Origin: JBBECE01 sp964574935
Lineage (GTDB): Bacteria; Pseudomonadota; Alphaproteobacteria; Rhizobiales; Devosiaceae
Direction: 5' to 3'
Assembly (NCBI GenBank): GCA_964574935.1
Contig: CAZNOZ010000005.1
Location: forward strand, 24,104 to 88,103
Length of the DNA stretch: 64,000 nt
Shown: piece by piece, positions 48,310 through 57,206 of the stretch
Layout of the letters: each line of letters begins with the position of its first letter
Position numbering within the stretch: the stretch's first letter is position 1
Program-made: the position numbers and the translations under genes
The notes under the pieces: generated by a model
Told to the model about the DNA's origin: nothing
The model's input: the letters and a program-made list of their open reading frames with translations, nothing else
Database searches by the model: none

Positions 48310-49323
48310 ATGAAACCGGTTTCTATTGCACTACTGGCCGGAGCGATGGCCCTGGGCCTCGCCGGGCCGGTTGCAGCGCAGACAAACCTGAAAATGTCGA
48401 CCATCGCGCCGGGCACGTCCGCGTACCTGACGATGACCACCATGGCGACAATGGTGAACCAGGCGCTCGATGACGTGAATATTCAGGTCGACGCGACCGG
48501 CGCCGCGACCCAGCACATGGTCGAGCTTGCCAATGGCAATATCGACCTGTGTATGACCTCGCCCACGGTCTACAATTTCATGAAGAACGGGACCGTGATG
48601 TACAGCCAGCTCGACAACGCTGCGGAGCTGGCCGACAATCTGCGCCTGGTCTTCTGGTTCCCGCTCGGGGCCTATCACTTCATCGTCTACGCCGACAGCG
48701 GCATCGAATCCGTCGCGGACATCGCCGGCAAGCGCGTGTTCCTCGGCCCGCCGGGCGGCGGCGCCTACGCGGCTGCGGCCCGTACCATGAACCTCATGGG
48801 CGGCCTCGAGGTGGGCACGGATTTTGACGATGTGAACGCCTCCTGGTCGTCGGCGACGCAGGGATTCCAGGACCGCCAATTCGATGTCTGGACCGCCACG
48901 GGTATCCCGCCCTTCCCGCTTGTCGAACAGCTCGCGCTGACGTCCAAACTGCGGATCATCGGCCTGACCAAGGATGAGTTCGAAGCCAACCAGGCGTTCG
49001 TTGACTTCATCACCAATACCGAGGGCGAGGAAATCGGGATCATCCCCGCGGGGGTCTATGGCGACAACGTGGTCAACACCGAGGATGTCTACACCCTCGC
49101 CGCCAATGTCGGCGTCGCGGCCCGGGCCGATCTCGACGAGGATCTGGTCTACCGGATCACCAAGGCCTACTGGGAAGCCCTCGACACGGAGAAGGACAGC
49201 ACGCCCTGGATGCGGGGCATCACGCTCGAAGGCGCGGTGCACGCCGGCGGCATGAGGCTGCACCCGGGCGCCCTGCGCTACTACCAGGAAATCGGCCTGG
49301 ACATCCCCGAAGGCAGCATGTGA
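48310..49323 (+). CDS. TAXI-family TRAP transporter solute-binding protein
   Basis: 337-residue periplasmic binding protein. ATG 48310 is preceded by AGGGAGGAAAGCTCAA. The signal peptide is KPVSIALLAGAMALGLAGPVAAQ. TAXI-type blocks follow: STIAPGTSAYLTMTTMATMVN near 32-52, ATGAATQHMVELANGNIDLC near 64-83, LGPPGGGAYAAAARTM near 147 and IPPFPLVEQLAL near 196-207. It is the second and last gene of the transporter operon, followed at once by a strong terminator. Because aromatic catabolic genes lie just downstream on the other strand, an aromatic or other organic acid is a possible substrate, but that is inference from position alone. Confidence 0.9.
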   Translation: MKPVSIALLAGAMALGLAGPVAAQTNLKMSTIAPGTSAYLTMTTMATMVNQALDDVNIQVDATGAATQHMVELANGNIDLCMTSPTVYNFMKNGTVMYSQLDNAAELADNLRLVFWFPLGAYHFIVYADSGIESVADIAGKRVFLGPPGGGAYAAAARTMNLMGGLEVGTDFDDVNASWSSATQGFQDRQFDVWTATGIPPFPLVEQLALTSKLRIIGLTKDEFEANQAFVDFITNTEGEEIGIIPAGVYGDNVVNTEDVYTLAANVGVAARADLDEDLVYRITKAYWEALDTEKDSTPWMRGITLEGAVHAGGMRLHPGALRYYQEIGLDIPEGSM

Positions 49324-49354
49324 CGCGACGCTTGCGCCCGATACCGAAATTTGG

Positions 49355-49380
49355 GGGGGCGCTTCGGCGCCCCCTTTTTT
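49355..49380 (+). terminator. Rho-independent terminator after the TAXI-TRAP operon
   Basis: GGGGGCGC (49355-49362), a TTCG tetraloop, GCGCCCCC (49367-49374) and six T residues (49375-49380): a perfect 8-bp G/C stem with T-tract, 31 bases after the TAXI stop. Confidence 0.95.
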
Positions 49381-49423
49381 CGCGTGCCCGGGATCAGGAT
49401 CGGTCGAATTCGGCGCCGCGCAC

Positions 49424-50905
49424 TTAGCTGAAGGTGCCGGCCTGGCCCAGTATCGAGTGGTATTCCTGAAACTGAACGACGCCCTCGAAGCCGTAGTTGC
49501 GGCCGATCCCCGACTGCTTGAAGCCGCCATACGGGGCCTTGCCGTCCATGACCATCGGCCCGTGGGCGTTCAGAAACGTGAAGCCGGCTTCGAGGCGGCG
49601 AGACAGCGCCGTGGCGCGTTCGATATCGGGCGTCCACACGGACGAACACAACCCGTAAGGCGTATCGTTGGCGAGCGCGACCGCCGCTTCCTCGTCGTCG
49701 AACGGCACCACCGGCAGCGCCGGGCCGAACTGCTCCTCGGTGACGACCCTGAGCGAGGGATCGGGATCGATGACGAGCATGGGTTTGAGGAAATATCCCC
49801 CACCGTTGAAAAGGTCCGGGTCGGGCACCTGGCCATGTTCCTCGACTTCGGTGCCGGCCTGGCGGGCCTGCTCGATCATGGACGTGACGATGTCCAACTG
49901 CTTCTTGTTGTTCAGCGGGCCCATTGTCGTCTCGTCGAGCAACCCGTCGCCGATGACGGCGGCATCCAGAACCGTGCGCAGCCCGTCGACCACCTCGTCA
50001 AAGCGCGATCGGTGGACATAGAGGCGCTTGAGCGCCATGCAGACCTGACCCGAGGTCGTGAACGACGCCTGCCACAGCCGCCCGAAGGCATCGGCGTCCA
50101 GCTCGGCGTCGCTGAGGATCAGCCCAGCGTCGTTGCCGCCGAGTTCGAGGGTGACCGGGGTGACGTTGCGCGCCGCGGTCTGCATCACGTGACGGCCGAC
50201 GGGTACGGAGCCCGTGAAGTTGACCATGCGCACCTTGGGATGGCCGACGAGGTCGTCGCCGAACCGCGTCGCATCGCCGGTGATGACATTGAGAACGCCG
50301 GGTGGCAGGAGCCTGGCGATCTTGTGCAGGGTGATCGTCGGCATCAGCGTGGAATTCTCTGAGGGCTTGACGACCACCGTGTTGCCGGCGAGCAGGGCCT
50401 GCGGCATTTTCGAGGCGATGATGGACAGCGGCCAGTTCCACGGCACGATCAGCAGAGCAACGCCGCGGGCCTGGCGGGTGACGAGGGTGTCGAAGGGCGG
50501 GCCCGCGATCAGTTCCTCGTCAAGCAGGCGTGGCGCGTAGCTCGCCACCTGCTGAAAACGCCGGCCGATGCGCCCCACTTCGAGCCGGCTCTCGGCCAGG
50601 ATCTTGCCGTTTTCACGCGTGAACAGGCGCGAACGGGCTTCGTTGTCGGCCTCGTCGGCAAACAGCATGTCCGCGATCTTCAAGAGGTAGTCGGCGCGTT
50701 CGCCCACGGTCAGCTCCGACCAGGCGCGAAAGGCGCGGTGCGCCGTCTCAACGGCGCGGTCGACGTCCGCGCGCGTCGCCTCGGCCGCGGTGCCCACCAG
50801 CTCGGTCGGGCGCGCCGGATTGCGGATCGGATAGCTCGCGCCGTCCGAGGCGTCACAGGCCTCACCGTCGATGAACAAATTGGCCGCAAGCGGCTCGTCA
50901 GACAT
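49424..50905 (-). CDS. aldehyde dehydrogenase (possible vanillin/4-hydroxybenzaldehyde dehydrogenase)
   Basis: 493-residue NAD(P)-dependent aldehyde dehydrogenase. ATG 50905 gives MSDEPLAANLFIDGEAC; the frame upstream is open but not family-like. The catalytic Glu is in TLELGGNDAGL and the Cys in TTSGQVCMALKR, both intact. PWNWPLSII near 150 and PYGGFKQSGIGRNYG near 462 are family blocks. It is separated from the SDR gene upstream by 205 bases but lies on the same strand as that gene and the feruloyl-CoA synthetase. In hydratase-lyase ferulate clusters such an enzyme oxidises vanillin or 4-hydroxybenzaldehyde, which is the likely role here if aldehydes are formed. Confidence 0.87.
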   Translation of the reverse strand: MSDEPLAANLFIDGEACDASDGASYPIRNPARPTELVGTAAEATRADVDRAVETAHRAFRAWSELTVGERADYLLKIADMLFADEADNEARSRLFTRENGKILAESRLEVGRIGRRFQQVASYAPRLLDEELIAGPPFDTLVTRQARGVALLIVPWNWPLSIIASKMPQALLAGNTVVVKPSENSTLMPTITLHKIARLLPPGVLNVITGDATRFGDDLVGHPKVRMVNFTGSVPVGRHVMQTAARNVTPVTLELGGNDAGLILSDAELDADAFGRLWQASFTTSGQVCMALKRLYVHRSRFDEVVDGLRTVLDAAVIGDGLLDETTMGPLNNKKQLDIVTSMIEQARQAGTEVEEHGQVPDPDLFNGGGYFLKPMLVIDPDPSLRVVTEEQFGPALPVVPFDDEEAAVALANDTPYGLCSSVWTPDIERATALSRRLEAGFTFLNAHGPMVMDGKAPYGGFKQSGIGRNYGFEGVVQFQEYHSILGQAGTFS

Positions 50906-51110
50906 TTTTCCTCCCCCTCGGGGGACACAGGACCGCCCGCAGAGCCCCCCGCGGAAACTAGCGGACCGCCCGTGCCCGGTCCACCGATCGCATGCTCTCA
51001 GGGCATCCGCCTCGGGCGCGGCAAGCAACGCCTGCGGCTCAAGCGCGGCCATCGGACCAGGCGCGACAGGTCGGCGGCGGAAGCCGGAGCGTTCGGGTCG
51101 CGGACCGGGC

Positions 51111-51851
51111 CTATGTCGGCGCCAGCCGCACGCCGCCGTCAAGGCGGATCACCTCGCCGTTGAGGTAGCCATTGGAAATGCAGGCGGCGACCAGTTCGGC
51201 GAATTCCTCCGGCCGTCCGAGGCGGGCGGGAAAGGGAATGGACGCCTCGATCGAGTGCTGGGCGTCCTCCGACAAGGTGCCCAGCAGGGGCGTGTCGAAG
51301 ATACCCGGCGCGATGGCCAGAACGCGAATGCCGAAGCGGGAGAATTCGCGCGCGATCGGCAGCGTCATCGCGGCAATCCCGCCTTTGGAGGCCGAATAGG
51401 CCGCCTGCCCGATCTGCCCGTCGAACGCGGCAACCGACGCCGTCGAGACGATGACGCCGCGCTCGCCGGCTTCGTCGGGCTCGGCGTCCGACATCAACGC
51501 GGCGGCAAGGCGGATCGTGTTGAAGGTGCCGATCAGATTGACCCGGACCACCTTCTCGAACGCCTCCAGCGCCATCGGCCCCTCGCGGCCGACGACCCGC
51601 ATCGCGCCGCCGATTCCCGCACAGTTGACGAGGATGCGCGGCGTACCCAGCTCGTGGACAACCAAATTGAGGGCATCCGCCACGGCTTCGCCGGAGGCCA
51701 CGTCACACTCCAGATTGATCGCTCCGCCGGATCCCGGATGGAGATCGAGCACCGCGACCTTGGCGCCACGCATCGACAGATCGGCGACAACCGCCGCCCC
51801 GAGGCCCGAGGCCCCGCCGGTGACGACCGCGACCGCGTCATCGGTGCGCAT
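51111..51851 (-). CDS. short-chain dehydrogenase, 3-hydroxyacyl-CoA dehydrogenase type II (HSD10-like)
   Basis: 246-residue short-chain dehydrogenase. The NAD motif is VVTGGASGLGAAVV at 9-22, the acid pair lies in VLDLHPG (NAD-preferring), and the catalytic set is STASVAAFDGQIGQAAYSASKGG (Ser, Tyr, Lys at about 140-162). The block VAAFDGQIGQAAYSASKGG is characteristic of HSD10-type 3-hydroxyacyl-CoA dehydrogenases. Its ATG overlaps the stop of the feruloyl-CoA synthetase as TGATG, so the two are translationally coupled. Next to a hydroxycinnamate CoA-ligase it would oxidise 3-hydroxy-3-arylpropanoyl-CoA to the beta-keto thioester. Confidence 0.88.
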   Translation of the reverse strand: MRTDDAVAVVTGGASGLGAAVVADLSMRGAKVAVLDLHPGSGGAINLECDVASGEAVADALNLVVHELGTPRILVNCAGIGGAMRVVGREGPMALEAFEKVVRVNLIGTFNTIRLAAALMSDAEPDEAGERGVIVSTASVAAFDGQIGQAAYSASKGGIAAMTLPIAREFSRFGIRVLAIAPGIFDTPLLGTLSEDAQHSIEASIPFPARLGRPEEFAELVAACISNGYLNGEVIRLDGGVRLAPT

Positions 51852-53722
51852 CAGTCGTCGTCCCCGATGTCAATGGCGCGCGGGTCGCCGGCGTAAAGTG
51901 CCTCGACCTCGTGCTGGCGGTTGGAAAGCACGGCCCGCTGATTGATCGAACCCTTGTCGGTCGCCTCGCCCTTGTCGATGTCGGCAGGCTGAGCCACCAG
52001 GATGATGCGGCGGATGCAGGTCGAGGTTCCGGTGCTTTGTGCGGCGAGTGACTTGAGCTTCTTAAGGAAGGCGGCGCGAACACGCGGGTTTTGCAGCAAT
52101 GTCTCGCCTGAAAGCGCTTCGTCGCCGGCCAAATGCCGGCACTCGCGGATGTCGGGGAACACCAACGCCCCCAGATAGGGGCGGTCGGCGCCGGTTATCG
52201 CCAGGTCGCGCACCATCGGACCGAAGTGGTCGACGAATTGGGCGCGCAGCCGCCCGACATTGACCCAGGTGGCGCTGGAGAGCTTGAAATTCTCGGCCGT
52301 GCGTCCGTCGAAATAGAACCCCTTGGTGACATCGTCCGGGTCGGCGAAGCGCAACGCATCGCCGAGATTGTAAAACCCCTCCTCGTCGAAGCTGCGCCGG
52401 GTCAGCTCCGGGTCCTTCCAGAAGCCCGGGGTGATGCTGGGGCCTTTCAGGCGCGCCTCGAGCTTGTCGCCGACCGGCACGAGCTTGAGTTCGAGCCCCC
52501 TGGATGGAACGCCGACATTGCCCGCCCGTTCGGCCTCGAAGGTGCACATAAGCGCAAACGGAGAAGTTTCGGTGGCGCCCAGTCCGGCCGCGATCAGCAC
52601 CCGCTCGCCGGTCGCTTCGACAGAGAGGCGTTGCAGCTCCTCCCAGGTGTGCTGGGCCAGGGCGGCGCCGGCATACATCAGCATCTTGACGCGGGAAAAG
52701 AAGCGGTCGCGCAACGCCGGATCGGCATCGAATTGGCGCACCAGCTCCTCGTAGCCCTTGGGCACGTTGAAGTACCAGGTCGGGGCGACCTCGGAGAGGT
52801 TGCGGACGGTTCGGCGTATGCCGTCGGGGGTCGGGCGGCCGTCGTCGATATACAGAGCGCCGCCGTTGAACAGGACCATGAAGAAGACCTTGTTGCCGCC
52901 CGCCGTGTGGCTCCACGGCGCCCAGTCGAGCACGATCGGCGGCTCGTCCTGCATGAAGGCGTAGCAGTCGCGGACCATCATCTGGTTGGCGCAAATCATG
53001 CGGTTGGTGTTGATTACGGCCTTGGGCGAACCGGTCGAGCCGGAAGTGAACAGGAACTTCGCGATCGTGTCGGGCGCCACCCGTTCCGCGGCCTGGCGCC
53101 CCGCCTCGCCCGGTTCGGTCTTGACAGCCTCCTCGAACAAGACGGTGCCGGACCGGGCCGGATTGCGCACGACCAAAAGCGGTGTGGTGGCGGGAACGGC
53201 CGCCGCGATGGCTTTGGCGAATCGCTCTCCATCGGCGGCGAAGACCAATCCGGGCTCGAGCGTCGCTACGATGTCCCTGAGCTTGGAGTAGTCGGTGGAG
53301 ATCAGCGAATAGGCCTCCGACAACGAGGCATGGGGCACCCCGACCAAGATGCAGGCCAGCGCCAGCTGGGCGTGTTCGATGTCGTTGCCCGACACGATCA
53401 CCACCGGGTGGCCGGGCGACAGGTCGCGCTCGGCGAGAAACTGCCCGAGCCGCTCGGCCCGTTCGAGCATTTGCGCGTAGGTCAGCCTGCGCCAGCGCCC
53501 GTCCGATCCCCTGTCGGCGATGAACATCGCATCCGGGGTCCGTCTGGCCCAGTATCTCAGGCGATCGGCGATGCATCTTGGCGGCTCCGGCAATTCGCCG
53601 AGCTGGCGGACGTACAAAGTGCCGTCCTCGGTGCGCCGGATCTCAAGATCCGGATGCCAGTAGCGCGCCTGGCGCAAAGGTGCGGCGCCAATGTCCGCGT
53701 TTCGTGAAGGGTGAACCGTCAT
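51851..53722 (-). CDS. feruloyl-CoA synthetase-like hydroxycinnamate CoA ligase
   Basis: 623-residue adenylate-forming CoA ligase. ATG 53722 was preferred to a TTG 54 bases upstream. The P-loop-like AMP motif FLFTSGSTGSPKAVINT lies near 223-239, GLGATETSPFAL near 380 and NLGDALRFADP near 453. The overall sequence order (ADRLRYWARRTPD, RLTYAQML, GHPVVIVSGNDIEH) resembles the long feruloyl-CoA synthases of alphaproteobacteria rather than 4-coumarate ligases of the short type. It activates ferulate, p-coumarate or caffeate. It is divergent from the hydratase gene, with a palindromic operator between. Confidence 0.9.
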   Translation of the reverse strand: MTVHPSRNADIGAAPLRQARYWHPDLEIRRTEDGTLYVRQLGELPEPPRCIADRLRYWARRTPDAMFIADRGSDGRWRRLTYAQMLERAERLGQFLAERDLSPGHPVVIVSGNDIEHAQLALACILVGVPHASLSEAYSLISTDYSKLRDIVATLEPGLVFAADGERFAKAIAAAVPATTPLLVVRNPARSGTVLFEEAVKTEPGEAGRQAAERVAPDTIAKFLFTSGSTGSPKAVINTNRMICANQMMVRDCYAFMQDEPPIVLDWAPWSHTAGGNKVFFMVLFNGGALYIDDGRPTPDGIRRTVRNLSEVAPTWYFNVPKGYEELVRQFDADPALRDRFFSRVKMLMYAGAALAQHTWEELQRLSVEATGERVLIAAGLGATETSPFALMCTFEAERAGNVGVPSRGLELKLVPVGDKLEARLKGPSITPGFWKDPELTRRSFDEEGFYNLGDALRFADPDDVTKGFYFDGRTAENFKLSSATWVNVGRLRAQFVDHFGPMVRDLAITGADRPYLGALVFPDIRECRHLAGDEALSGETLLQNPRVRAAFLKKLKSLAAQSTGTSTCIRRIILVAQPADIDKGEATDKGSINQRAVLSNRQHEVEALYAGDPRAIDIGDDD

Positions 53723-53799
53723 CGTCTTGCCCACGCCCTGCCGTCCTGCCGGGTCGCGGCGAGGTTTCTTGTCCAAGCGGTCCCCGGTGCTTGACAGTC

Positions 53800-53818
53800 A
53801 GTGGCAATATTGTCCACT
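53800..53818. promoter_or_regulatory. putative MarR-type operator between the CoA ligase and hydratase genes
   Basis: AGTGGCAATATTGTCCACT: five-base inverted arms AGTGG / CCACT around the AT-rich core CAATATTG, immediately after a minus-35-like TTGACA (53791-53796). It lies in the 132-base divergent region and should be the target of the MarR protein encoded at 54637-55128. Recognised by symmetry and position only. Confidence 0.55.
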
Positions 53819-53854
53819 AGTAAACAAAATATCCCGGACCGGCAAGGCGCTGAC

Positions 53855-54640
53855 ATGACCGATTTGATCACTTTTGATACGGATGGGGATGTGGCTGTGA
53901 TTGGCCTGAACCGCCCGGAAAAACGCAATGCCTTGTCCGAGGCGACAGTAGACGAGCTGGAGGCGGCGGTGGCCCGCGCCGCCGCCGGGTGCCGGGCGGC
54001 GGTGATCTTCGGGCATGGAAAGCACTTCTGTGCCGGGCTCGATCTGGCCGAGCATGCGGAACGCTCGCTGCACGATGGGATGCACAATTCCCGCCGCTGG
54101 CACGCGGTTTTCGACCGCATCCAGCGCGGCTCCATTCCGTATTTCTGCGCACTGCATGGCGCGGTGGCGGGCGGCGGGCTGGAGCTCGCGGCGGCGACGC
54201 ATGTGCGGATCGCCGACGAAGGCGCCTTTTTTGCCCTGCCCGAAGGCCAGCGCGGGATTTTCGTGGGCGGCGGGGGATCGGTGCGGGTGGCGCGGCTGAC
54301 GGGGGCGGCGCGGATGACCGACATGATGCTGACCGGCCGGGTTCTCGGGACCGCCGTCGCCGAGCTGTGGGGGATCGTCCAATACCGGACCCCGGCCGGC
54401 GAATCGCTCGACAAGGCGAAGTCGCTTGCCGCTCGCGCGGCCACTAACTCATCGCTGACCAACTTCGCGATCATCAACGCCCTGCCCCGCATTCAGGACA
54501 TGAGCCACGAGGACGGATTGTTCGTCGAATCGCTGATGGCGGCGATCACTTCGGCGAGCGAGGACGCCCGCGACCGGCTCAGGGACTTTCTGGAGGGTCG
54601 CGCCGAACCGTTGAAGCCGGACGGGAACGACGGCGTGTGA
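53855..54640 (+). CDS. enoyl-CoA hydratase (crotonase family), hydroxycinnamoyl-CoA hydratase candidate
   Basis: 261-residue crotonase. ATG 53855 was chosen. LNRPEKRNALSEA is near 22-34, the oxyanion-hole segment HFCAGLDLAEH near 68-78, and both hydratase glutamates are present: one in VAGGGLELAAA and one in LPEGQRGIFVGGG. The canonical hydroxycinnamoyl-CoA hydratase-lyases I remember lack the first of these and have GGGFSP in its place. This enzyme therefore looks like a plain hydratase that leaves a 3-hydroxyacyl-CoA for the HSD10-type dehydrogenase. First gene of the plus-strand operon with marR and the amidohydrolase. Confidence 0.87.
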   Translation: MTDLITFDTDGDVAVIGLNRPEKRNALSEATVDELEAAVARAAAGCRAAVIFGHGKHFCAGLDLAEHAERSLHDGMHNSRRWHAVFDRIQRGSIPYFCALHGAVAGGGLELAAATHVRIADEGAFFALPEGQRGIFVGGGGSVRVARLTGAARMTDMMLTGRVLGTAVAELWGIVQYRTPAGESLDKAKSLAARAATNSSLTNFAIINALPRIQDMSHEDGLFVESLMAAITSASEDARDRLRDFLEGRAEPLKPDGNDGV

Positions 54641-55128
54641 GCATGGCCCAGACTCCCGGCCTCGGAACCCTCGACGACCTTATCGGCCTGCAGCTCAGGC
54701 TGGCACAGCTTCGGTTCTTCGACGACTACTACCGGCAGCTCGGTGACGTGGGCCTGTCGCCGGCCGAACATGCGGTGCTGGCGCTGCTGTCGGAGAATCC
54801 CGGCGTCCGGCAGGGGGCGCTCGGCGAGGCGCTGCGCATCAAGCGGTCGAACATGACCAAGGTGATGCGCGGGCTGGAAGAACGGGGACTGGTGTGGCGC
54901 GCCGCGCCGAAAAACGACGGCCGCGCGTTCGAGGTACGCCCCACCGAGCGGGGTCGATCGATGGCAACCGAGCTGAGCGTTCGCATCCACGCCACCGATG
55001 CGCGCAGCGCGGCGGCGCTCACCGAGGCGGAGCAGGCTCAGCTTCTGAAGTTGCTGAGAACGCTCAACCACGGGCGCCGGCAGCGGCAGCCAACGGCGAG
55101 CAGGGAACGGGAACCGGCGCATGGTTGA
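54637..55128 (+). CDS. MarR-family transcriptional regulator (hydroxycinnamate type)
   Basis: 163-residue winged-helix MarR regulator. GTG 54637 overlaps the hydratase stop as GTGA; ATG 54643 is the alternative start. The DNA-binding helices are LSPAEHAVLALLSENPGV near 40-57, ALGEALRIKRSNMTKVMRGLEERGLV in pieces from 63, and the wing APKNDGRAFEVRPTERG near 91-107. MarR proteins of ferulate and coumarate clusters (CouR, FerR) release DNA when they bind hydroxycinnamoyl-CoA, the likely effector here. The operator at 53800-53818 is the candidate target. Confidence 0.9.
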   Translation: MSMAQTPGLGTLDDLIGLQLRLAQLRFFDDYYRQLGDVGLSPAEHAVLALLSENPGVRQGALGEALRIKRSNMTKVMRGLEERGLVWRAAPKNDGRAFEVRPTERGRSMATELSVRIHATDARSAAALTEAEQAQLLKLLRTLNHGRRQRQPTASREREPAHG

Positions 55129-56011
55129 TTTCGACGCGGTGAAAGCCATTGACGTGCACACTCATGCCGAAGAGCCGTGCGGGACCCATGCCGACGACGG
55201 CTATGATGAGATGCAGCAGTGGATGAAATCCTACTTCAAAATGGACCATTCGCCGCAACCGACAATCGATCAGACCGCCCAGTACTACCGCGAGCGCAAC
55301 ATCGCCGCCTGCATATTCGCGGTGGACAGCGAACGCGAGACGGGATTCAGGCGCTTCGACAATTACCAGGTGGCGGACCAGGCGGCGCGCAACGCAGACA
55401 TCCTCATCCCTTTCGCCTCGATCGATCCCGCCAAGGGCAAGACGGGCGCCCGGGAGGCCCGAGACCTTGTGGCAAATCACGGCGTCAGGGGTTTCAAGTT
55501 CCACCCCACCCTGCAGGGGTTCTTTCCGAACGACCGCGATGCGTACCCCCTCTACGAGGCGATCGCGGAGACGGGCAGGCCGGTGCTGTTCCATACCGGG
55601 CAGACCGGGGTCGGCGCCGGCATGCCCGGCGGCATGGGGCTGAAGCTCAAATACTCTAATCCGATGCTGATCGACGACGTGGCGGCGGACTTCCCGGACA
55701 TGCCCATCATTCTCGCTCACCCGTCCTTCCCCTGGCAGGAGGAAGCCCTGGCCGTCGCGACCCACAAGCCCAACGTCCATATCGATCTCAGCGGCTGGTC
55801 GCCGAAATACTTCCCGCCGATTCTGGTGCGCTACGCCAACTCGGTGCTCAAGGACAAAATGCTGTTCGGCTCGGACTGGCCGGCGATCACACCGGACCGC
55901 TGGCTCGCCGACTTCGAGAGGCTCGAGATCAAACCCGAGGTGCGACCGCTGATCCTGAAACAAAACGCGCGCGCGCTGCTCGAGCAGGACACACGAACCG
56001 GCGGCGGGTGA
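55121..56011 (+). CDS. amidohydrolase-family (TIM-barrel) hydrolase, CouO-like beta-ketoacyl-CoA hydrolase candidate
   Basis: 296-residue amidohydrolase-2 family protein, overlapping the marR end by 8 bases. Metal-binding residues are visible: DVHTHAEE near 11-18, FKFHPTLQGF near 125-134, VLFHTGQTG near 151-159, ILAHPSFPWQEEAL near 199 and FGSDWPAIT near 249. In Rhodococcus p-hydroxycinnamate catabolism, as I recall, a member of this family (CouO) hydrolyses 4-hydroxyphenyl-beta-ketoacyl-CoA to acetyl-CoA and the aromatic acid. With the CoA ligase, hydratase and HSD10-like SDR also here, the same role is proposed. Decarboxylase activity is the main alternative in the family. Confidence 0.8.
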   Translation: MVDFDAVKAIDVHTHAEEPCGTHADDGYDEMQQWMKSYFKMDHSPQPTIDQTAQYYRERNIAACIFAVDSERETGFRRFDNYQVADQAARNADILIPFASIDPAKGKTGAREARDLVANHGVRGFKFHPTLQGFFPNDRDAYPLYEAIAETGRPVLFHTGQTGVGAGMPGGMGLKLKYSNPMLIDDVAADFPDMPIILAHPSFPWQEEALAVATHKPNVHIDLSGWSPKYFPPILVRYANSVLKDKMLFGSDWPAITPDRWLADFERLEIKPEVRPLILKQNARALLEQDTRTGGG

Positions 56012-56254
56012 GCTCGCGAACGGCCGGCCGGCGAAGCCTCCCCCGGCCGCCTGCCAACCCCGCCGCACTCCAGCGGTTCGGGATTGCCAACGCGCCCGGT
56101 CGCTCGATCAGATTCATTTGCCCGCCGACGGCTGCCGGCCGGTTCTGGGGCATGCCAACGGACGCGCGACCTGAAGGGCCTGGCCGGTCGCCACGAGCAG
56201 CCCCGACCCCGTGGGCCGCGGCCCGGCGGGTGGATTGGCGGCCAGGGTGTGGAG

Positions 56255-57040
56255 CTACTTCGCGGTCCAGCCGCCGTCGATGGCAATCGCGGTGCCGGTG
56301 ATCGAACGAGCCAGGTCTCCGCAAAGGTAGTTGGCCAACTCGGCGATTTCTTCGGTCTCGACGAACCGCTTGGTGGGCTGCGGTGCCAGCATGATGTCGC
56401 GGATGACCTCATCGCGGCTGATGCCGTGCACCTTGATCTGGTCGTCGAGTTGGGCGGCGACCAGCGGCGTCCACGTGTAGCCCGGGCAAATAGCGTTGAC
56501 GGTGACGCCCTTTTCCGCCGCTTCCAGGGCGACGGTCTTTGTCAGGCCGACGACGCCATGCTTGCTCGCCACATAGGCGGACTTATAGGGAGAAGCGCGC
56601 AGCCCGTGGGCCGATGCGATATTGACAACGCGCCCCCATCCGTTCGCGTACATGCCGGGCAACGCCGCGCGGATTGTCTCGAAGGCGCTATCGAGGGCGA
56701 TGGCGAGAATCCGGCGCCAATCCTCGAGCGGGAATTCCTCGATCGGCGAAACTTTCTGCACGCCGGCATTGTTGACCAGGATGTCGATGGTGCCGACGGT
56801 GGCGGCGGTCTTCTCGACCAGCTCACTGCCGGCCCCCGGCACGCTGAGATCGGCGCGCACATACGCCGGACGGGTGCCGAATTCCGATTCCATTTCCGCG
56901 CAAAGCGTCTGCCCGTGCTCGTCGGGCTCGAAGCTATTGAGCACCACGGCTCGACCCTCGCGGGCAAAACGCCTGGCGATGGCCAGACCAATTCCCGAGG
57001 TCGAACCGGTGATCAGGGCAACTTTGGGATCGTTCGGCAA
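56255..57040 (-). CDS. bdhA: D-3-hydroxybutyrate dehydrogenase (BdhA-like SDR)
   Basis: 261-residue short-chain dehydrogenase. VALITGSTSGIGLAIARRFA is at 7-26. The catalytic segment is NIASAHGLRASPYKSAYVASKHG (Ser near 143, Tyr and Lys near 156-160), in which AHGLxASPxKSAYVAAKHG is typical of BDH. The C-terminal block is QLDDQIKVHGISRDEVI and FVETEEIAEL. It oxidises D-3-hydroxybutyrate to acetoacetate, the exit from PHB breakdown. The start is TTG 57040 with a poor ribosome site; I see no better in-frame start. Divergent from phaA. Confidence 0.9.
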   Translation of the reverse strand: MPNDPKVALITGSTSGIGLAIARRFAREGRAVVLNSFEPDEHGQTLCAEMESEFGTRPAYVRADLSVPGAGSELVEKTAATVGTIDILVNNAGVQKVSPIEEFPLEDWRRILAIALDSAFETIRAALPGMYANGWGRVVNIASAHGLRASPYKSAYVASKHGVVGLTKTVALEAAEKGVTVNAICPGYTWTPLVAAQLDDQIKVHGISRDEVIRDIMLAPQPTKRFVETEEIAELANYLCGDLARSITGTAIAIDGGWTAK

Positions 57041-57206
57041 TTCTGGCTGGCCGTGTTGTGTGGTCCACTCCGATTGTTAGTGGATGCCAGGGCGCTGGTC
57101 CAATTGCAATGCGCCTGCGCCGGGCCGGCCGTGCGGTGTTTGACTGGCTTGTTTCCGTCGCGGGTGCTTTCATGCCAGGGGAAACGCACGAACCGGGAGG
57201 AAACCA

